A stretch of DNA of 64,000 bases from Fratercula arctica (taxonomy: Eukaryota; Chordata; Aves; Charadriiformes; Alcidae), in contig CANTUZ010000002.1 of assembly GCA_947846985.1 (NCBI GenBank), positions 149,477,889 to 149,541,888 on the forward strand, given 5' to 3'. The position numbers were made by a program, and so were the translations under genes. This document shows, piece after piece, positions 48,479-63,300 of this stretch. Under the pieces are notes generated by a model. That model was not told the origin of the DNA, did not search any database, and saw nothing but the letters and a program-made list of their open reading frames with translations. The number at the start of each line of letters is the position of its first letter. Positions within the stretch are counted from its first letter, which is position 1.

Positions 48479-51400
48479 ACTGGAAAAGATGGCTTAGTAA
48501 GTTAGAACATGGTAAAGAAAAAAAATAACCAAAAAAATACCGAACCATAATTCAAATCACACAAAATCTTATTGTTTGAATATTTTTTAATGTATTTTTT
48601 TTAAAGGGGCCAAGATCCCAAAAGTTCTGCTCCATACTAAAGAAAAATTATGGTGATCTAAGTAATGCAAGTTTGGTTTGAGTAAAATAGAGGCTTTTAG
48701 AAATAAACCACCATAGTGTGAAATTTCATCAAAGGAGACTTTTTGTGTTTCAAAAGCAGTTATTTTCAGTCTGCATTCATCTTTTTGTTAGTTATTGAAA
48801 ACGTTAAAAGCAATTATGCAGAGCACTATATAATTCTCAAAGGATTCAGCCTAAATACTTTTTCAAATGCAAACAAGACACTAGTCACAATAGGTAGAAA
48901 ATCTTTGGTTAACAGCCACAGTCTATATTTATTTTAGCCACTCTCATTGAATGTGAAAAATGCAACAAAATGGTTTCAAAAAATTAACATGGGTAAGCCA
49001 GTCCGAAAATATTTTGTTTCACAAACTGTGCTTAGATTTGCGACTGCAGTTCAATATGCTAAGCAAACACGAAAATACAGAACTGTCAAAGGACAGAAAG
49101 GAGACAAAGCCAAGGACTGAATAACACTGAACTGCAATGTCAAGAGGACTTGAAAAGAGAGGCCTAGAGAATTCATTTTGTTCAACAGATGGGGAAACAT
49201 GGCAGAAAGAAATACAAATTAAAAAGCATCTTAGTACACTGCCATGGTCCCCTCTGTTTAAAATTGCATTTAAATCAAGAATATTGAGGAATACTGTCAC
49301 AGCCGTCAACAGCAAAGTCAGCAAATTCTCTTGAATAATAATATAACCAGAATAAAAAGCTGCTGAAGATCCTTTCTCTGCAAGATATTGCAAAGAATGC
49401 TGTTTTCTGAAGTATTTCACTGAAAAACAAAAATTTACATGCGCCACAGACAGTCATACATATCAGAAAACAGTTCAGTAGAATAAAAGTTTAATGAGCT
49501 GAACAGTGGCAACTTTGAGGGACCTGGAAAGGTGATAATCCATGAAGAGTAAACTCAATTTCTGTTTATTTAAAGTAATTACTTTAAACTTCCCAATTTA
49601 TTTTAATTTTGTGTATCACAATCATAGTATCATGTGCCAGCAGGAAATACTGCAAACGTTGTCAAAAGTCTTCTTTGCTTTAGAAGAAAGATGTTTATAC
49701 TATTTTCAGAGTCTCCAAAAAACTACTTAAAAACTGCAATCTGTTTCCAACACCTCCGCCATATTTTATCATAAGAATATACTCAAAGGGACTTAAAAAA
49801 AAAATTAAAAAAAATCCTTCTTTCTCTAGGAAGACTGTGAGCCACAGCACTGCCTATTATAGAACACTAATGTATCCACACAGACACAGAGCTTGCGGTG
49901 TGTGTGCACAGAGTCCTGAGCCATAAAACACCAAATAGGTTGTGTTGGTAGCGTAATAAAAAAGATTTTTTTTTTTTTTTCTGCACAGTTATTCATTTCA
50001 GTTATTTTAGCTTAAGAGTCCTAAGATGCTTTTTCTACAAATAATCTTTCCTGAGTTTTTATACTTAGAGTTGAGGGGTCTTGGAACCCATGTCCCACTC
50101 CTTTGTCAGGTGGAAGAGAAGATTCCACGAGAAAAATGGCCCCGTCAGAGTCCTGTGAGTCCTTGACCAACTGACAATTGCACTACCAAAACCCCAGCGC
50201 AGGAGAGCTGAATCCACAATGATTCATCACCCAGGCCATGGTATAAACTATACCATTTCTGCAACAGACAGCCCTTTGATGAGATTTTTAGGCAACTGGT
50301 TAATTAGCTATATCATCACTCCAACTCAACTGAAACTTCGCCCATTCCGCTGCCATCTTTTAAAGGAGAAGCGGAGCCCAGGCTGTTTTCTCTTCTCTAC
50401 TCCTCTGTCCCCACAAGGCCATCTGGCGATGAAAGCCTAACCTCGAGGCCTCCTTTCTTAGGCATTACTTTTAGAAGCATGAGGAGGAACAGAAATACTA
50501 CCCCAGACTTAAAGATATGCCAATTAGCTTTTAAAATAGACTTCCAAATTCTGTTTTGGAGAGCAATTGCTGATCACATCACACTGGCTCTGGTAGCCAG
50601 CTGTTGTTTTAAAAGATAGCTATAAATATATGAACTACTCTCCTGATATTACTTTTCTATGTAAGCAATTGTAGCTGTTACAAGGAGGCTATGTAATTAA
50701 GTCCCAGCGGGGAGAGCCGTTTACACAGCCACAAAGGAAAGATCCACAAATGGATGAGTATGTACACAGGATAGCCTTTGTTAAGACCTGCTCCATGTTA
50801 TACAAGAGTTCACAAACTCTTGATCCAAAGTGTTTTTAAAATTACTCTCTCTTTTACTTCTCCTTTCAAGGACAAGAGCAATAAAGAACTTGCTTTCAAA
50901 TGCTGCATTTCAGGTGCAAGAATTGTTATTCAATCTTTGCTTTGCTGACAATTTTTCTCTAGAACTCAAGTGTAATATTCAGATCTACAGAAGAGTCAGA
51001 TTTAAGTGTTCACTTGGTTCCTACTTGCCTTCTACTTGAAGTTGACCAACAATTCACTGTTTTTTTGGAAAGTTTCTTTTTCATGGACTCAATACAGTGA
51101 CGAAAGAAAAGGCAGAAGGCAGAGACGGGGCCTGATGAGCAACACCATTAAATGTGCTTGATGAACAAAATCACTGAACAGACTTTATAGACGTTTCAGT
51201 TGCTGTCCCCTACAGTTTTCACTGGTAAAACTTTCCAAAAATGTGTTTTGTTATACTCCTGAACTGTAAGTCACAAGTGGCACAATTTTCATTAACAGAT
51301 ACCAAACACACACCAGCTTTAGGACAATCTTGTAACGCAAACACAGCAAGGGCTTTTAAGCCCAAGTGGTTTTAAGCACACGAGCGGGTGCAGGAACACA

Positions 51401-51612
51401 GAAGGTGAATTTCTGACCTCCCACCCTGCACAGAGGCAATGGCCGCTCTGCAAAGACAGCAAGCCACAGAAGTGTCCCAAAGATCAATTGCCTTCAACAA
51501 TTATGAATTTATTCACCTTCTTCTGAGGGGTCTCTTATTGAGATTCACAATTATTACTGAAAATAGTGAGGCTTCTTCAATGAAAAGATTATTTTAGGCT
51601 GTAAACGAAGTT

Positions 51613-51662
51613 ATTAAATCATGAACTACATTACTACATTAAATCATATGAACTACTAATAA
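51613..51662. repeat. Short imperfect tandem duplication (~25 bp)
   Basis: TTAAATCATGAACTACATTA is followed about 26 bases later by TTAAATCATATGAACTACTA, an approximate second copy. Intron 2. Confidence 0.75.
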
Positions 51663-53741
51663 AGAAATATAAAAGACAATGAGCTTACATAAACAAACAA
51701 AACCTGCTCAGTTCAGTGTTATGTTATCTTTACAAGCAAGCTGAGTGTAAATCAAACTGGATCAATACACAAAATTATAAGGTATCTTGTTGAAATATAG
51801 TTTAAAAGAAAAAATATATTTAATATGAGACATTACAGTGCTTCTTCAGGTTATAAAAGGGTTCCTTTATCTCCAAATACCCATAACATGTTTAAAATAG
51901 ATTCTGAATTTTGATTTCTCACAGTGTTTGATATAAAAAACAAACCAGAAGGTTGCCCTAAAGATAAATGAAACATCTGGTGAAACATGTAATAAGCTTC
52001 AGGCTCACATCTGCTACTGAAGTTAGTATTCCCGCACCATAGCTACAAGCTCCACGCAACGCTCTATAAGAATAACTGAGAACAGGGAGGATTATAGGGA
52101 ACACATTCCTCAATCTAAATTGATATTTCCTCTTCCATCTGAATCAACATTGTGCTTCCATATGTATGCATTAATGTCCAGCGCTAACCCTCAGTGGAAA
52201 ATAATTTCTAAAAGCAAAGTTATCTCACTTAAAACCTATCCTATTATTTTATATCATAGGGGGGTTTAGGCAGTTTTATGCATATGCAAGCATTTATCTA
52301 GGCATATTTATATACACATGTATATATAGCTTTCACTAGTCTTAGACCACAAGCAAACTTACAACAATTCATACATACACCATTACATTTGACAAAAATT
52401 ATTTATAAAAAAACAAGAGTAGACAGTAAAAGGCATAGTTACTGAAATTACATAAAAGTGAAGCCTCAAGTATTTTCAAGCAGTAACTGATAAAACTAAA
52501 TGTAAGATATTTCCTAAGGAATAAACTATGTGTAACTTGCATTCCTGTTTCTATAAGAAGGTTGCTCAATATTTATCTTTTTTTACCCATTCACTCCTAA
52601 ACTTTCAATTTCTTCCATAAACAACGACAGCAAAATGTTTACATTTAATGCCAACATAAATTGCTTTGTATTTGTGACATTTTAAAAAGACCCTTTTGTG
52701 CCACGGAGAGTTTAGAAAAAGGCAGATATCTGTACAGCAGGGAAAAAAAACCCACTTACGTTTTGCAACAGCTGTGAAAGATCAGTCCTCCAGAGTAACC
52801 GAAATCAACAGCAAACTGAGAAGTGTTTAGGAAATAAAATGTTTCCATCACCTCATACTATCATTCACTTCCATTAGTACTGATGAAAGAGAGACTGGAT
52901 TTTACACAGTGTTATAAATGGTAGGAACATTACTGACAGTGGAAACAGAGCTTGGTCACTAAACAATTCTAACATCAAACCTGGGACAAAAATCAGGAGA
53001 ATAAATACCCTAGTGGGCATTTGGTTAGTCAAACTTAGAAGATGAAGAAGTGATATCCAGACCCAAACGTATTTTTCCTGGATAAAAATGTCATAGTAGA
53101 ACTGAAAGCGATTAAAACGTTTAATGCCATCACAGGAACACTGAAACTTTTCCACCAAATAGACCACACGTTAACACAAACTGCGTTGCAAAGAACCCTC
53201 AGTACGGGGCCCTTTTCTCCCACTTACCTTTGCATAATAGCCTTTACTATAATAATCAAAAGAGTTTTACATGTACTTAATGCAAGACATGAGACAAAAA
53301 CAGGGAACAGATGAATGTAATGTGGCCAACTAGGGAAAACCGAGATTAAGAACTGGCCGTGGAAAACATGGTTAACCCAGTAGCGTCATGATATAAATCA
53401 TGCACGATACCAAGAATCTATCACGCAGGAATAGAATTGCGATACCAAGCATACCAAATTATTAGGTGTTGATATTCGGCTTGCGTCCTGCTCCTGGACA
53501 CCCTGCAGAAAAGTGATGAAAGGTTCCAGGAGAAGAACGGATAAGGAAAGGGACCACCTCTCTCGCAATGAAAACCGACGAGAGGCGGAGGGGCATTTGC
53601 GTTTATTCAGTTTTAAGAAAAAGCCAGCAAGCTTCAACTTCTGTTCCAAATAACTCTTGCAAATAGTCCACCTTCCAATGTAACTTTGATATACTCTGAA
53701 GACAAGTGTGATACAAAAGCTTTTCATAACTCAAATCAGCT

Positions 53742-53779
53742 GGGGGGGGGGGTGGGGGTGGGGGTGGGGGGGGGGGTGG
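53742..53779 (+). repeat. G-rich tract, (GGGGGT)n-like quadruplex motif
   Basis: A run of 11 G, then two GTGGGGG-type units, a run of 12 G and TGG, with T the only interruption. The opposite strand reads as an apparent polyproline peptide in a chance open frame. Intron 2. Confidence 0.92.
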
Positions 53780-56647
53780 AACAAAACCAAAAAAAACCAA
53801 AAGACAAAGAAAACCCAACCAGAGCAGTACAAATGACAAAAATGTTATTCCGACATGGACTGCCTTATGAAATTTGTATGCTAGGGTCTATAAATCATTA
53901 TTTGTTTACACTACTTTGTCCATGTACAGCAGTTTGGAGGAATCTTAAGCAAAGTATCGTTTAAAGATAAACACCCAGCTAACCTGTCTCTGTGAGCTCA
54001 AATTTAGTTCTTCCCTTAGTAAGAAACACAACAGTTGCTTGGCTTTTCTACATGATTCGACAAATAAGCCTACAGCTGTGATACAGATAATAATTTTGCT
54101 TGGGCTTATTTCAGAATTACTGTAGCTGACATGTAATCTAGATTTTAGCTAAGAATAAAACAAGTCACCCCAATAATGCTTACAGCTCTTGATCATTTTA
54201 TGATCAAATAAACTCTCTGCTGCGTTACCAGACAACAAAGTAAATAAGATGGGAACAAAAATAATATTGTTTCATGTTACACTCAATCCTTTAGCCCAAA
54301 TTGCTGCTGAAATGGGTGGTCCCTACTCATTCCTCCTCTTCCCCCAGCTCCGTGAGCTGCATCAACTTGTTGGATTCACTCTCCAGCGGATCAACAAACT
54401 AATCTGACTCACTTTGCCGTCACGCAATCACTAGATCCTACGCAAGGGAGGAGGCAGGAACAGGCAGCCAAGGGCCCGGAGGAACAGTCGGGTCCCCTCC
54501 CGGCCCTCGGCTGTGAGATTAGATTACACGTATTATGAAAGTTCACCTGCAGACAACAAATCACTCCTTCTAGAATGAACGGTATCATAACCAGAAACAC
54601 CCAATCAATTTTTTTTTTTTTGTTGTTATACATCATTCAAAAAACCTGTCCTACTAAAATAACAAAGAAAGGGTAAATTACATGTTACGGTTAATTTCCC
54701 ATTCTTGAAACCATCCAACTTAATCAATACAGTGCTGCTTCCAGGCCACAATATAAATGGCTCTGTTACCTAAGATTTGCTTTGCCGGGGCGTGAGCTCT
54801 GAATGACAGATGCTTGAATTACAAAATTTAACAGCCAAGAGACTGCTGTAAGAACATATTTAAATTAAACACTACCTACAAAGGTCTCCCTGTAACAACG
54901 ATCATTTGCTTCAGAAACGGCAGTGCAATGAAATGGTCTACTCCTAGTAATGCACGTCCTAATAAGAGCTGTAACTAGTTAGGAGAATCACAAGAAAGAA
55001 ACTTAAATAGCATTAAAATGATTTAAAGTCATCCAGAACTCACAGAATTCATCAAATAATACATATGTACAGCCTTCCTTTGTTTTTCACATACGAGAAA
55101 CTGAAAAAAGATTGTAAAACTCAAAGCAAGAGCCCTGTGACATTAACTGGAAACTTCAATTCACTGAAGTTTAGAATGTGAAGGAGGACAAATCCCTGCT
55201 CTGAGTGCCCTACGTACGGATATAGGATTTATGCAGCAAATGATTAAAAAGGAGTGTCAGAATTCCAAAAGAATAAATCTTTTCTTAAGAAAAAAGTCTT
55301 CTGTGTAAAAAGCTGTGTAAAGGTTAGGCATTTGCTTTGTCAACTAAAATAGGTATTTTAGGGTTAGTGTGTATCAATACACAAAGTACTCTAATGATAC
55401 AGTAAAGCTCCGAAACAGTTTGAAATAGAACTACATGCAATAGAAGACTGCATTAATACTCAGGGTCTCCTGGCTGCCTCGAGTTAGAATTACTGATTTG
55501 AGCATTTTTATGTAAAATTAAATTACTAGGAAAGAGTTCTTCTGAAAAGTTATACAGCCAAGTAGAGCTACAGGGCTTGGAAATGTTGACATATCTTGCT
55601 TTAAGTCATTGTGCATTCTTCTCCCCATCCCGCAGTGCCTGCAAACCGCTCCCCCCATACACACAGCTTTGTGGTGCTGTCGGCAGGTCGAGGAGGATCA
55701 AATTATGCAGAGGAAATAATGGTACACATTGTATTACACTCTATGACCAATTAACATCTACATGAAATAAGTCAAGACAGGAACCATCAAAGCAAATGTC
55801 TTCCCCTCTGCAGAACTCTATATGGACAAGATGAATCACAAAGCATATTAGTCAAACTCCAACTGTGAATTGCATTTCTTGTGAGAAAGAGAGAGAATAG
55901 AGATTTCCATTCTTGGGAGACTGGTAAAATAGTAGAACAATTAAAAGGATTGAAGCATATGTTTCATTTTGCAGCAAATGCACGATCAAGTCCCCAAATT
56001 GAGCTTGATCCTCCAGATTAAATCACAAGAGCATGAGTTTTTCTATAGCACCAGCTACACCTCTATGCCTTTTCTAAAGAGGTGACATCTTTGAGCACGT
56101 TCCTGTTAAATGAACACCACTTCACCAGCTCAGGCTTTATATCAACAGCCTGAATCGCCTTTTCCCCATTTCTCAAAACCTCTCAATTTCCTCTCTAAAT
56201 AAGACAGCTGATAAAAAACTAGCCAGTATATTTTCTTTTTCTCTGTTGGTCTGCCTCCTTAGTTTGACATTCCCTACAGCTCATTTTCTCATCACTCCAA
56301 GCAAGCTTTACTTCACATGAAAAATCCCACCTCTGAATACATCTGCTTTCATTGATACATAAAGCTCACTGAATCTACTGCTTACAGTCCATACGTGGGG
56401 ATCCTCTCAAATTCTATCCTAGACCCATCCTTCAGAGAAGTCATTCACAACTTAAAACAAATGGGCAATTAAATGAACCAATCTCTTGACGGTATTTTCT
56501 TGATTATAAATCCTACATTTGCTTTCCTTTGGCTTTGAGCGGTGTACTAATAATTTCTTCATATCAATTCACAAAACTGATATAGACGGTTCTCCTATAG
56601 AACCGCTTTAATATGCTCTAATAGACTATGAAGACAACTGGGGTGGG

Positions 56648-56677
56648 TGGGAATATAGATATCTATACCCATTCCCA
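56648..56677. repeat. Imperfect palindrome around a 14-bp perfect core
   Basis: The core TATAGATATCTATA (56654-56667) is a perfect palindrome. TGGGAAT on its left pairs with ATTCCCA on its right, with a CCC bulge on the right arm. Confidence 0.9.
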
Positions 56678-58862
56678 TTACCTTCCTGCAATATTTCAAC
56701 TAAACTTAGGAAGAAAAGCTTATGAAGAGTTGTCCAATACAAGCTGTAAATCCTTCTCATTATTCTTTGAGAAACCACTCCTCTGTCAGGATGCTTAAGG
56801 AAACTTGATAAAAGTCTATTAATTTATCAGGTCTGGTTTTTTATCCATGCTCAAGTTGCTAGCAATTCCAAGCAGGGAAACAAGGCAGCTGGGGCATCGC
56901 ACAAATGCAACGTGACCACAGTTGGGTTTGACAAATATCCTAACACAGAAAACATACAGCAACCCCTTTGGACCCACCTTTCTAATACAGGTTTTAACTG
57001 CTATGCCTCTGATCAGAGGTTGTGGGGAGGAGGACACTTAGGAACTGACGGACCCATTTACAACGTCTGAGTCACTTCAATGTAACTTACGGGGGAAAAA
57101 GACTGAATTCCATGAAAAATTAGTGAGCAGTTTGTGAATGACTCTCAAAATCCTCTGAGACACCCAGCTTTTAGACACGTAAGAAACAGCAGAGAAACCA
57201 TTCTTGTGTTTGAATGGAGACAGTTCATTAAACTGGATACTAGGAAGGCTGAGGTACCGCAATAGTAGAATATTTTTTAAAAACTGTTTCAGTATATAGT
57301 TTTTAAAAAAACAAAAACACACTCACAGACACAGTCCCCTCCATCTCACCAGAACATAAGGTGCTATTACAGTTTAAAACATGCTCAAACGAAGAACTCA
57401 TGAGGGGTTTTGCAAAAAATCAAAATGCATCAGCTAAAGCACAGGAAAAAATTGATTAAAGGCTAGTACCTTATTTTAAAACAAATGGTGTTACACTGAA
57501 AGTTTGTTATACCTTGAAAAATAATTCCTGTCTCTTGTAAAATACAGGATATCTCACCTTATCTTCTCTTCATTTGCATGCTTCTGTGTGGGCGTAACCT
57601 CAAGCCTTATAAACTTGGAATGAAAAATTATCATCTCCTTCAGTAAATACTTTCAACATTTAACAGGTTGGTTATGCACTGCTGTAAATATTTATTTTTA
57701 CTATTTCTTGCTTAATTCCATTCAGTGATGTGCCTTTATTATGGCCAAATCACAGGTACCTTCTCATTCTGGGGTGAAATATCAGTCGAGATCGTCCCTG
57801 CCACCGAATTAGTTACTCTCTTTGAGCTTCTCTCTCTCACAAATGAAAAGCAAACCTAGGGAGATCTGGCTTGATAGAATAAATTTAGTCTCTGAGATAT
57901 TGTCAAGGGACATTCACAAGCTACTGCCCCATCCTTCCTCCTCCACCTTTGTGAACTGCTCCCTTTGTCTGCAATTGCCCATCACTTCCACAGCAGCTAC
58001 AGCTACCAAGACACCCAAAAGATCAGAAGTTCCAGAAAAACCTACACAATACTTTAATGTAATTTTAAAAAGTCAAAAAAGGAGTCTAAAAAACAGTAGG
58101 ATACCTTCTGTCCACAGCGTTAAGTGTTGAGTGTGACTACAGTAGGGTCAACTCAATTTGTCAGTGTCCTTTCCCTCAATGACGTGAGACCAGTAAAATT
58201 TTCGGAACTGGGTAGGTAGTTGTCTTAGTCTAAAGAAATGCTTAGAAATCCTGCTTCAGTCTGTCCACTGCAAGGAACAGCGCAGCTACCAGACTTCATT
58301 CACCATCTTTTGTGCAATTTTATACAAAATAACTGAAAAGCTGTGGGCTTTTTAATTTTTTTTTCCATTAGTCATAACTGACATACAAATTACATGGAAA
58401 AAAACCTTAGGAGTCATTAATTAATTACACTTAGAAAAACAGCGTGCTAAAATATTTCTAAAGATTTTACTCTCCCTCCCCTTCAGTATCACAGTAAGAA
58501 CCACAAGCTTTATTTATTTTGGAATGACTTACAACCCATTTTCCTGTAGCTGGTTATAATATTGTCCACTGTCTTTTAGTAACTGTGAAGTACCCTTTTT
58601 TCAGTAACAAATTATACAATCTATTAGCAGGTCAGCTGTTTTTCTTTCTTTTTCAACTTCCATGAAGGCCATCCAGCTATAGCAATTTACTGCAGTTTAT
58701 TTTCTTCTTACTTGTAAAGAAAATAAAATATTCCCACAAAAAACAGCAGACAGAGCAAACTTCCAATACTGTGACTCTCCTATCTGTTCAGGTCTTGTTC
58801 TCCAGTTGGTTTTACAATGACTTAGTTAAGCATCTCAGACAAAATTTTCAAAAACCGTGTTT

Positions 58863-58890
58863 GGGGGGGGGGGGGGGGGGGGGGGGCGGG
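58863..58890 (+). repeat. G24 homopolymer, then CGGG
   Basis: Twenty-four consecutive G preceded by TTT-less GTGTTT context and followed by CGGG. This is the longest G run in the window, in intron 2. The true length is likely to vary between reads or birds. Confidence 0.85.
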
Positions 58891-60280
58891 AGAAGAACAC
58901 TATTTGCATGCCCAGTTTTCAGATAAATTATGTTTAAAATAAAATCTGGCCTGAAACATCAGAATACTAGTAAGTATGGTGTGCCAAAAACGCATACCAC
59001 CATCTGATGGCACCTCAAACAGATTCATCTAGTCATTAACTTCATATGTATCCTGAAGTGACAATATTTTGTACAAACAGCTCTCTTGCTTAAGAAAATA
59101 ATCTGGTTTTGTTGTGTAGAAGCAAACATCTTTCCTAGTGTGTTGACAGATTACCTTCCATAACATCTCTGCAGTACACTGAGGTTTTGTAATCTGTACC
59201 TTATATGTGTTTATCATGAAATACAGTCTACCATCATGGAGCACACAGTGATAAAAGTATTTTTGGTACTTTTTAAGAAGCATAAAAAGCACGTTCCTCT
59301 GGAAAAAAGGGAGGTGGGTGGTATGCTTTAGCTCTTCGCATGAAGAACTACTTAATGCTCAAGAAATTAGACATTTCACAGCTATTTCCTTCATTTTTAG
59401 GAAAGGAAAGCCATGGTTTAATATGCAGGGAGAGGAAGATTACTCCATGAAAGACTGAGAGAAAAAAAATAAAAATCTTTTTTAACAGAAGACAAACTGA
59501 ATATAGAAATTACTATTAAAAAAGAAATCACCAAATGTTCTAGAACAGATGCCCACGTTTTGATTTTGTAGTGTTTATGTAACAGAAAAATTGAAAATCA
59601 GATTAGGTGACACAAGGCAAATGATTATTATCATCTTCTCATCAAAAGCACAGATTATTACCAATTTATGGTGAAATACAAACATTGCTGTCAGATGTTC
59701 AGTAATTGTGTTACTGGTAGCCACAGAAAAGCCTCATGAAACACCGTATCTGCATTTCTGGCATGACTAAAGGAACACATATATTAGGTTTTCATACGAA
59801 AGTTCTCTCTTTACTTAGGTTAGCAGCAGGAGTTCTTTTAAAGAATTACACATTTCCCTTCGTGTCAAAAACTTGCAGGCCCTCAGGGTCTCTCGTGGAG
59901 GTAAAATAATCACTTAGCACACAGTTCATCAAATTTCTCAAATGCTGTTTTTATGTACTGAATCAAATCCTTCAATTTTTACAATGCAGGAAATAAACTT
60001 ACCCATTTTATCCTTATCTTTATGAAAAGAGAGACTATGCTCAAAAAGAAAGACCAATACTTTGCCTTATAACTTTCACTTCCCGTCACCATTTCAGTCC
60101 CAGTAACACCGAATTACAACTCACGTCACAGTAAATACATTATTTCTTCAGGTATAAATTCTCCTCTTCTCTCTCTCCACTTATTGCTGTGATCCCTCGC
60201 TCAGCCAATTTAATGCCCGTTTCTTTCCGTTGTCCCTGCTGCTGAAGCTTTGCCTGTTCACTTATGCAACACTCACTGAG

Positions 60281-60340
60281 TAAATACAAAAGTAGTAAAT
60301 TACCATCTTGTAAATATAAAAGTAGTAAGTGATCATCTTC
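60281..60340. repeat. 30-bp tandem duplication, 25/30 identical
   Basis: Two adjacent 30-bp units start TAAATACAAAAGTAGTAA and TAAATATAAAAGTAGTAA and differ at five positions. It lies in EIF3H intron 2. Confidence 0.92.
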
Positions 60341-63300
60341 TGCATTCTCTTAAGCATTACTCTTTGGTACGTTTTGCTAATCATTCTTTGCCTTTCTATT
60401 TACCACTGGAGACCGGGGCTAATCCATCTAAAATTTTCTCCAAAAACCTATTAAATACATTCTTTTTTCCCCAGTATAAATTGTAGGTAAACATTACCTA
60501 GTAACCCATTTACTACTTAAAATTAATAATAACCTCCTTGGTCTGTTCAAATCCCAGCATGTAACTGCTTGGCGTGTCTCTACTCCTCAGCAGAACGGAC
60601 CTGTAATACTATCTGACTGCTATGATATCAATTAATTACCACATAAAGTCTTCACGATATAGAATCATATAACATCCGTTACGTTATATAAAATCTATTT
60701 GTTATCAATAAAAATAAGAACAGCTACTTCTACCAGCAATGTTTCTTAAATAATGAAAATGTATTTATTTTTAAAGTATAACTTAATAAAATGTAATCTT
60801 CAAATCAATATTGAGCTGCACTGAGACTACTGCAGTCTTACTCTGCTTGGGATTAAAATCTAATTAACTTGCACTAAAAGTATCCAGTTCAGTTAAAAAA
60901 TAAATAAATTTAAAAAATCTCCTCCAGGGCTGAATCATTAAATACTAAAAACTTCATTTCCAGCCCACTGTGAAGGGAAACAGCAAATATGTGTTTCAAA
61001 TAGGTCAGCTGGATTATTTTCTGTAAAGACAATAAAACTACCTGCAAAGAGGTACGTTTTCTTGGGCATTATTATCTTCTGAACTCTCTTGTAGATGAGA
61101 CAGAGCAAATAAATTTGTCGTTCAAATGAGCCATCCAAGCTTTTAAAAGAAGTCTCTTCGTATTTCTGGGGTTTTCTGCATCTTTTAAAAATAACTGTGT
61201 AAGGCATTTGGGAGGCCCTACTACTTAGCATGATACCAATATAAAAGAAGGAAAGAACATGTTCTCTTGCCAGATTCCAAATCAAATCGATGGCCCGGCC
61301 AGGAACAAAGGACCACCATGCTCTCAGATAACAATTTAATAAAATTTGTGGCATCTGAAGTAGCAATCTTTACCTCAGCATGATACTCACTGGCATCAAA
61401 TTTAATAAAATGACCCCAATAAAAGTTAATCAGAAGTGTTTAAATGTATTGGCAATAAAGCAAATTTTATGGCCAGCAGAGTCAGTTATCTTCTGTGTGA
61501 CAAATTAACTGAGCACTGAAAATGGGCGATGCATCAGTACTATTTCAACAATGAAAAACGCATGCAAGTCGGTCGGGAGAGAAACCTCACACAGGAGGAG
61601 CACATAAATGAATAAAAAACCCCACACCACCATACATTTTATACTACACAGAAGAGAAAAACAATCAAAGTTTTTTGTTTTTTCTTTAAGATGATCATAA
61701 TTTTACTGAGGCTACAGCAACAGGTACTCCAGTAACGCCTGCTTTCTAATTGCATCCCAAATGCAGAACAAGTACCACTAAGCAGTAGAAGGAAATGGCC
61801 AACCGTGGTCGGAAGGTTTGCAGGTACACTTACAAGACAACGGATTAATCCTGCCCAGCTAGCTATCATGCGAGTTTGAATGCTTACCAGTATGAATCTC
61901 TGAAATTTGCAACACGCCTAATGTGACCCTAATTAATTTCCTTGGAGTTAGGATGATAAGGTAGAGTGAGCTGGTTAATATTACATGCACGCAATATGTT
62001 ACAGGAGTAAAAGCATCACTTTTAAAAACAGCATCAGCAGATGCATCTAGCTGAAAACCACTCAACATTTTATTTTTTGAACTCAAAGCTGGTAAATTTT
62101 CTCCCTGGAAATAATCCATTACCTTTTCCATCACAACAGTTATTCTTGTGCCATCTAAAAAGTTTCTAAAATTGCCTCCTGTAACAAAGACAAGCTTTGT
62201 ATATCTGTTTCAAAAGATCTCTCTTTAAGAAACTAGATAAATTATGTTCAGCTCTAGTTGCTCTTATTTTAAGGAAGAAGTACTGTGTAGCCTTGCTAAA
62301 ATAGATGCAGATCAGAAAAATAGAATAATTAAACAGTAGGTTTGGTTTTAAAAAAAAAAAATATGTAAATAACAAAAATTTTGTCTGTCTTGAATATTTG
62401 ACCTTATGATTTTGCCTAGCAGCATGAGATGCGTTATTGCATATTAAGAAGCAGAAGAAAAATTACTTTATCTTGTGAGGCAACAGCAGCTGAAATGAAA
62501 GATTAAAAGCAATTATCAGTCTTGTCAAGCCTGAAGTATCTTAAGGGAAAGTCCTGTTTACTTTTTTCTTTTTCTTCTCCAAAGCCAAGGTCAAAAAACG
62601 TGTTTTGCTCATTGAGCTCATGGCTAATACCAGCTTTCTTTCACCACCTCTCATTGTCCAGTGTCTTAAAACTATCAGAAGGTCACTACTAACAAGAACT
62701 GGCACATATAATAAGGAAATCACAGTTCATGAAGTTGGGGGTTGTGGGGGTGTGCAGGCAGTGTCCATTTTTATCTATGTGTACTTCAAACCAGAATATA
62801 AATTGTCATAAATTTCTGAAGTACTTTTCTATCTTAAGAATTACTACTCTCAGTCGCCTTTCTAAAGATAGCTTTTTATATATACTACTACGAAGGATGC
62901 AGCCTGTAGCACTGTTTCCCCAAAAGATAAATTTAATTTTCATATTCCAACACCTCCTCAACCAAATATCCAATGTATCCTTTCCCAGCACATATTAAAT
63001 TCTGCTTACTCCTGCCTTTCTAACCAGTATAGAGAAGCAGAAGTTTTATAGAGACATGGTAAAAACAATTAAAAAGATAGCCCTGATTCTTTTATTCCTA
63101 ACGTGAAAAAGGACAATTAGGAATAAACTAACTGTGAAAGTTTTCTTTGGGCCACAGAGAGGCGCGTTCATACACTAGAACAGAAATGTAATTTTATTTA
63201 ATGCTTGTAAGTTCTAACAGAGACAAAAGCCATACCTTAGCCTGAGCATTACTAATTAGCAATGTTGAGCTCACCCAGCATCGCCAGACCTCACCAGCAA

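Noticed and set aside
49019..49447. 142-codon open frame on the minus strand in intron 2
   Set aside because: I compared it with the expected EIF3H exon 2 residues and found no match. The sequence is not recognisable and is probably chance.
53603..53839. Apparent polyproline protein on the minus strand
   Set aside because: The proline run is only the complement of the G-rich tract at 53742-53779.
60938..61366. 142-codon open frame on the minus strand in intron 2
   Set aside because: Also tested as a possible missing EIF3H exon. No MPN residues and no recognised homology.
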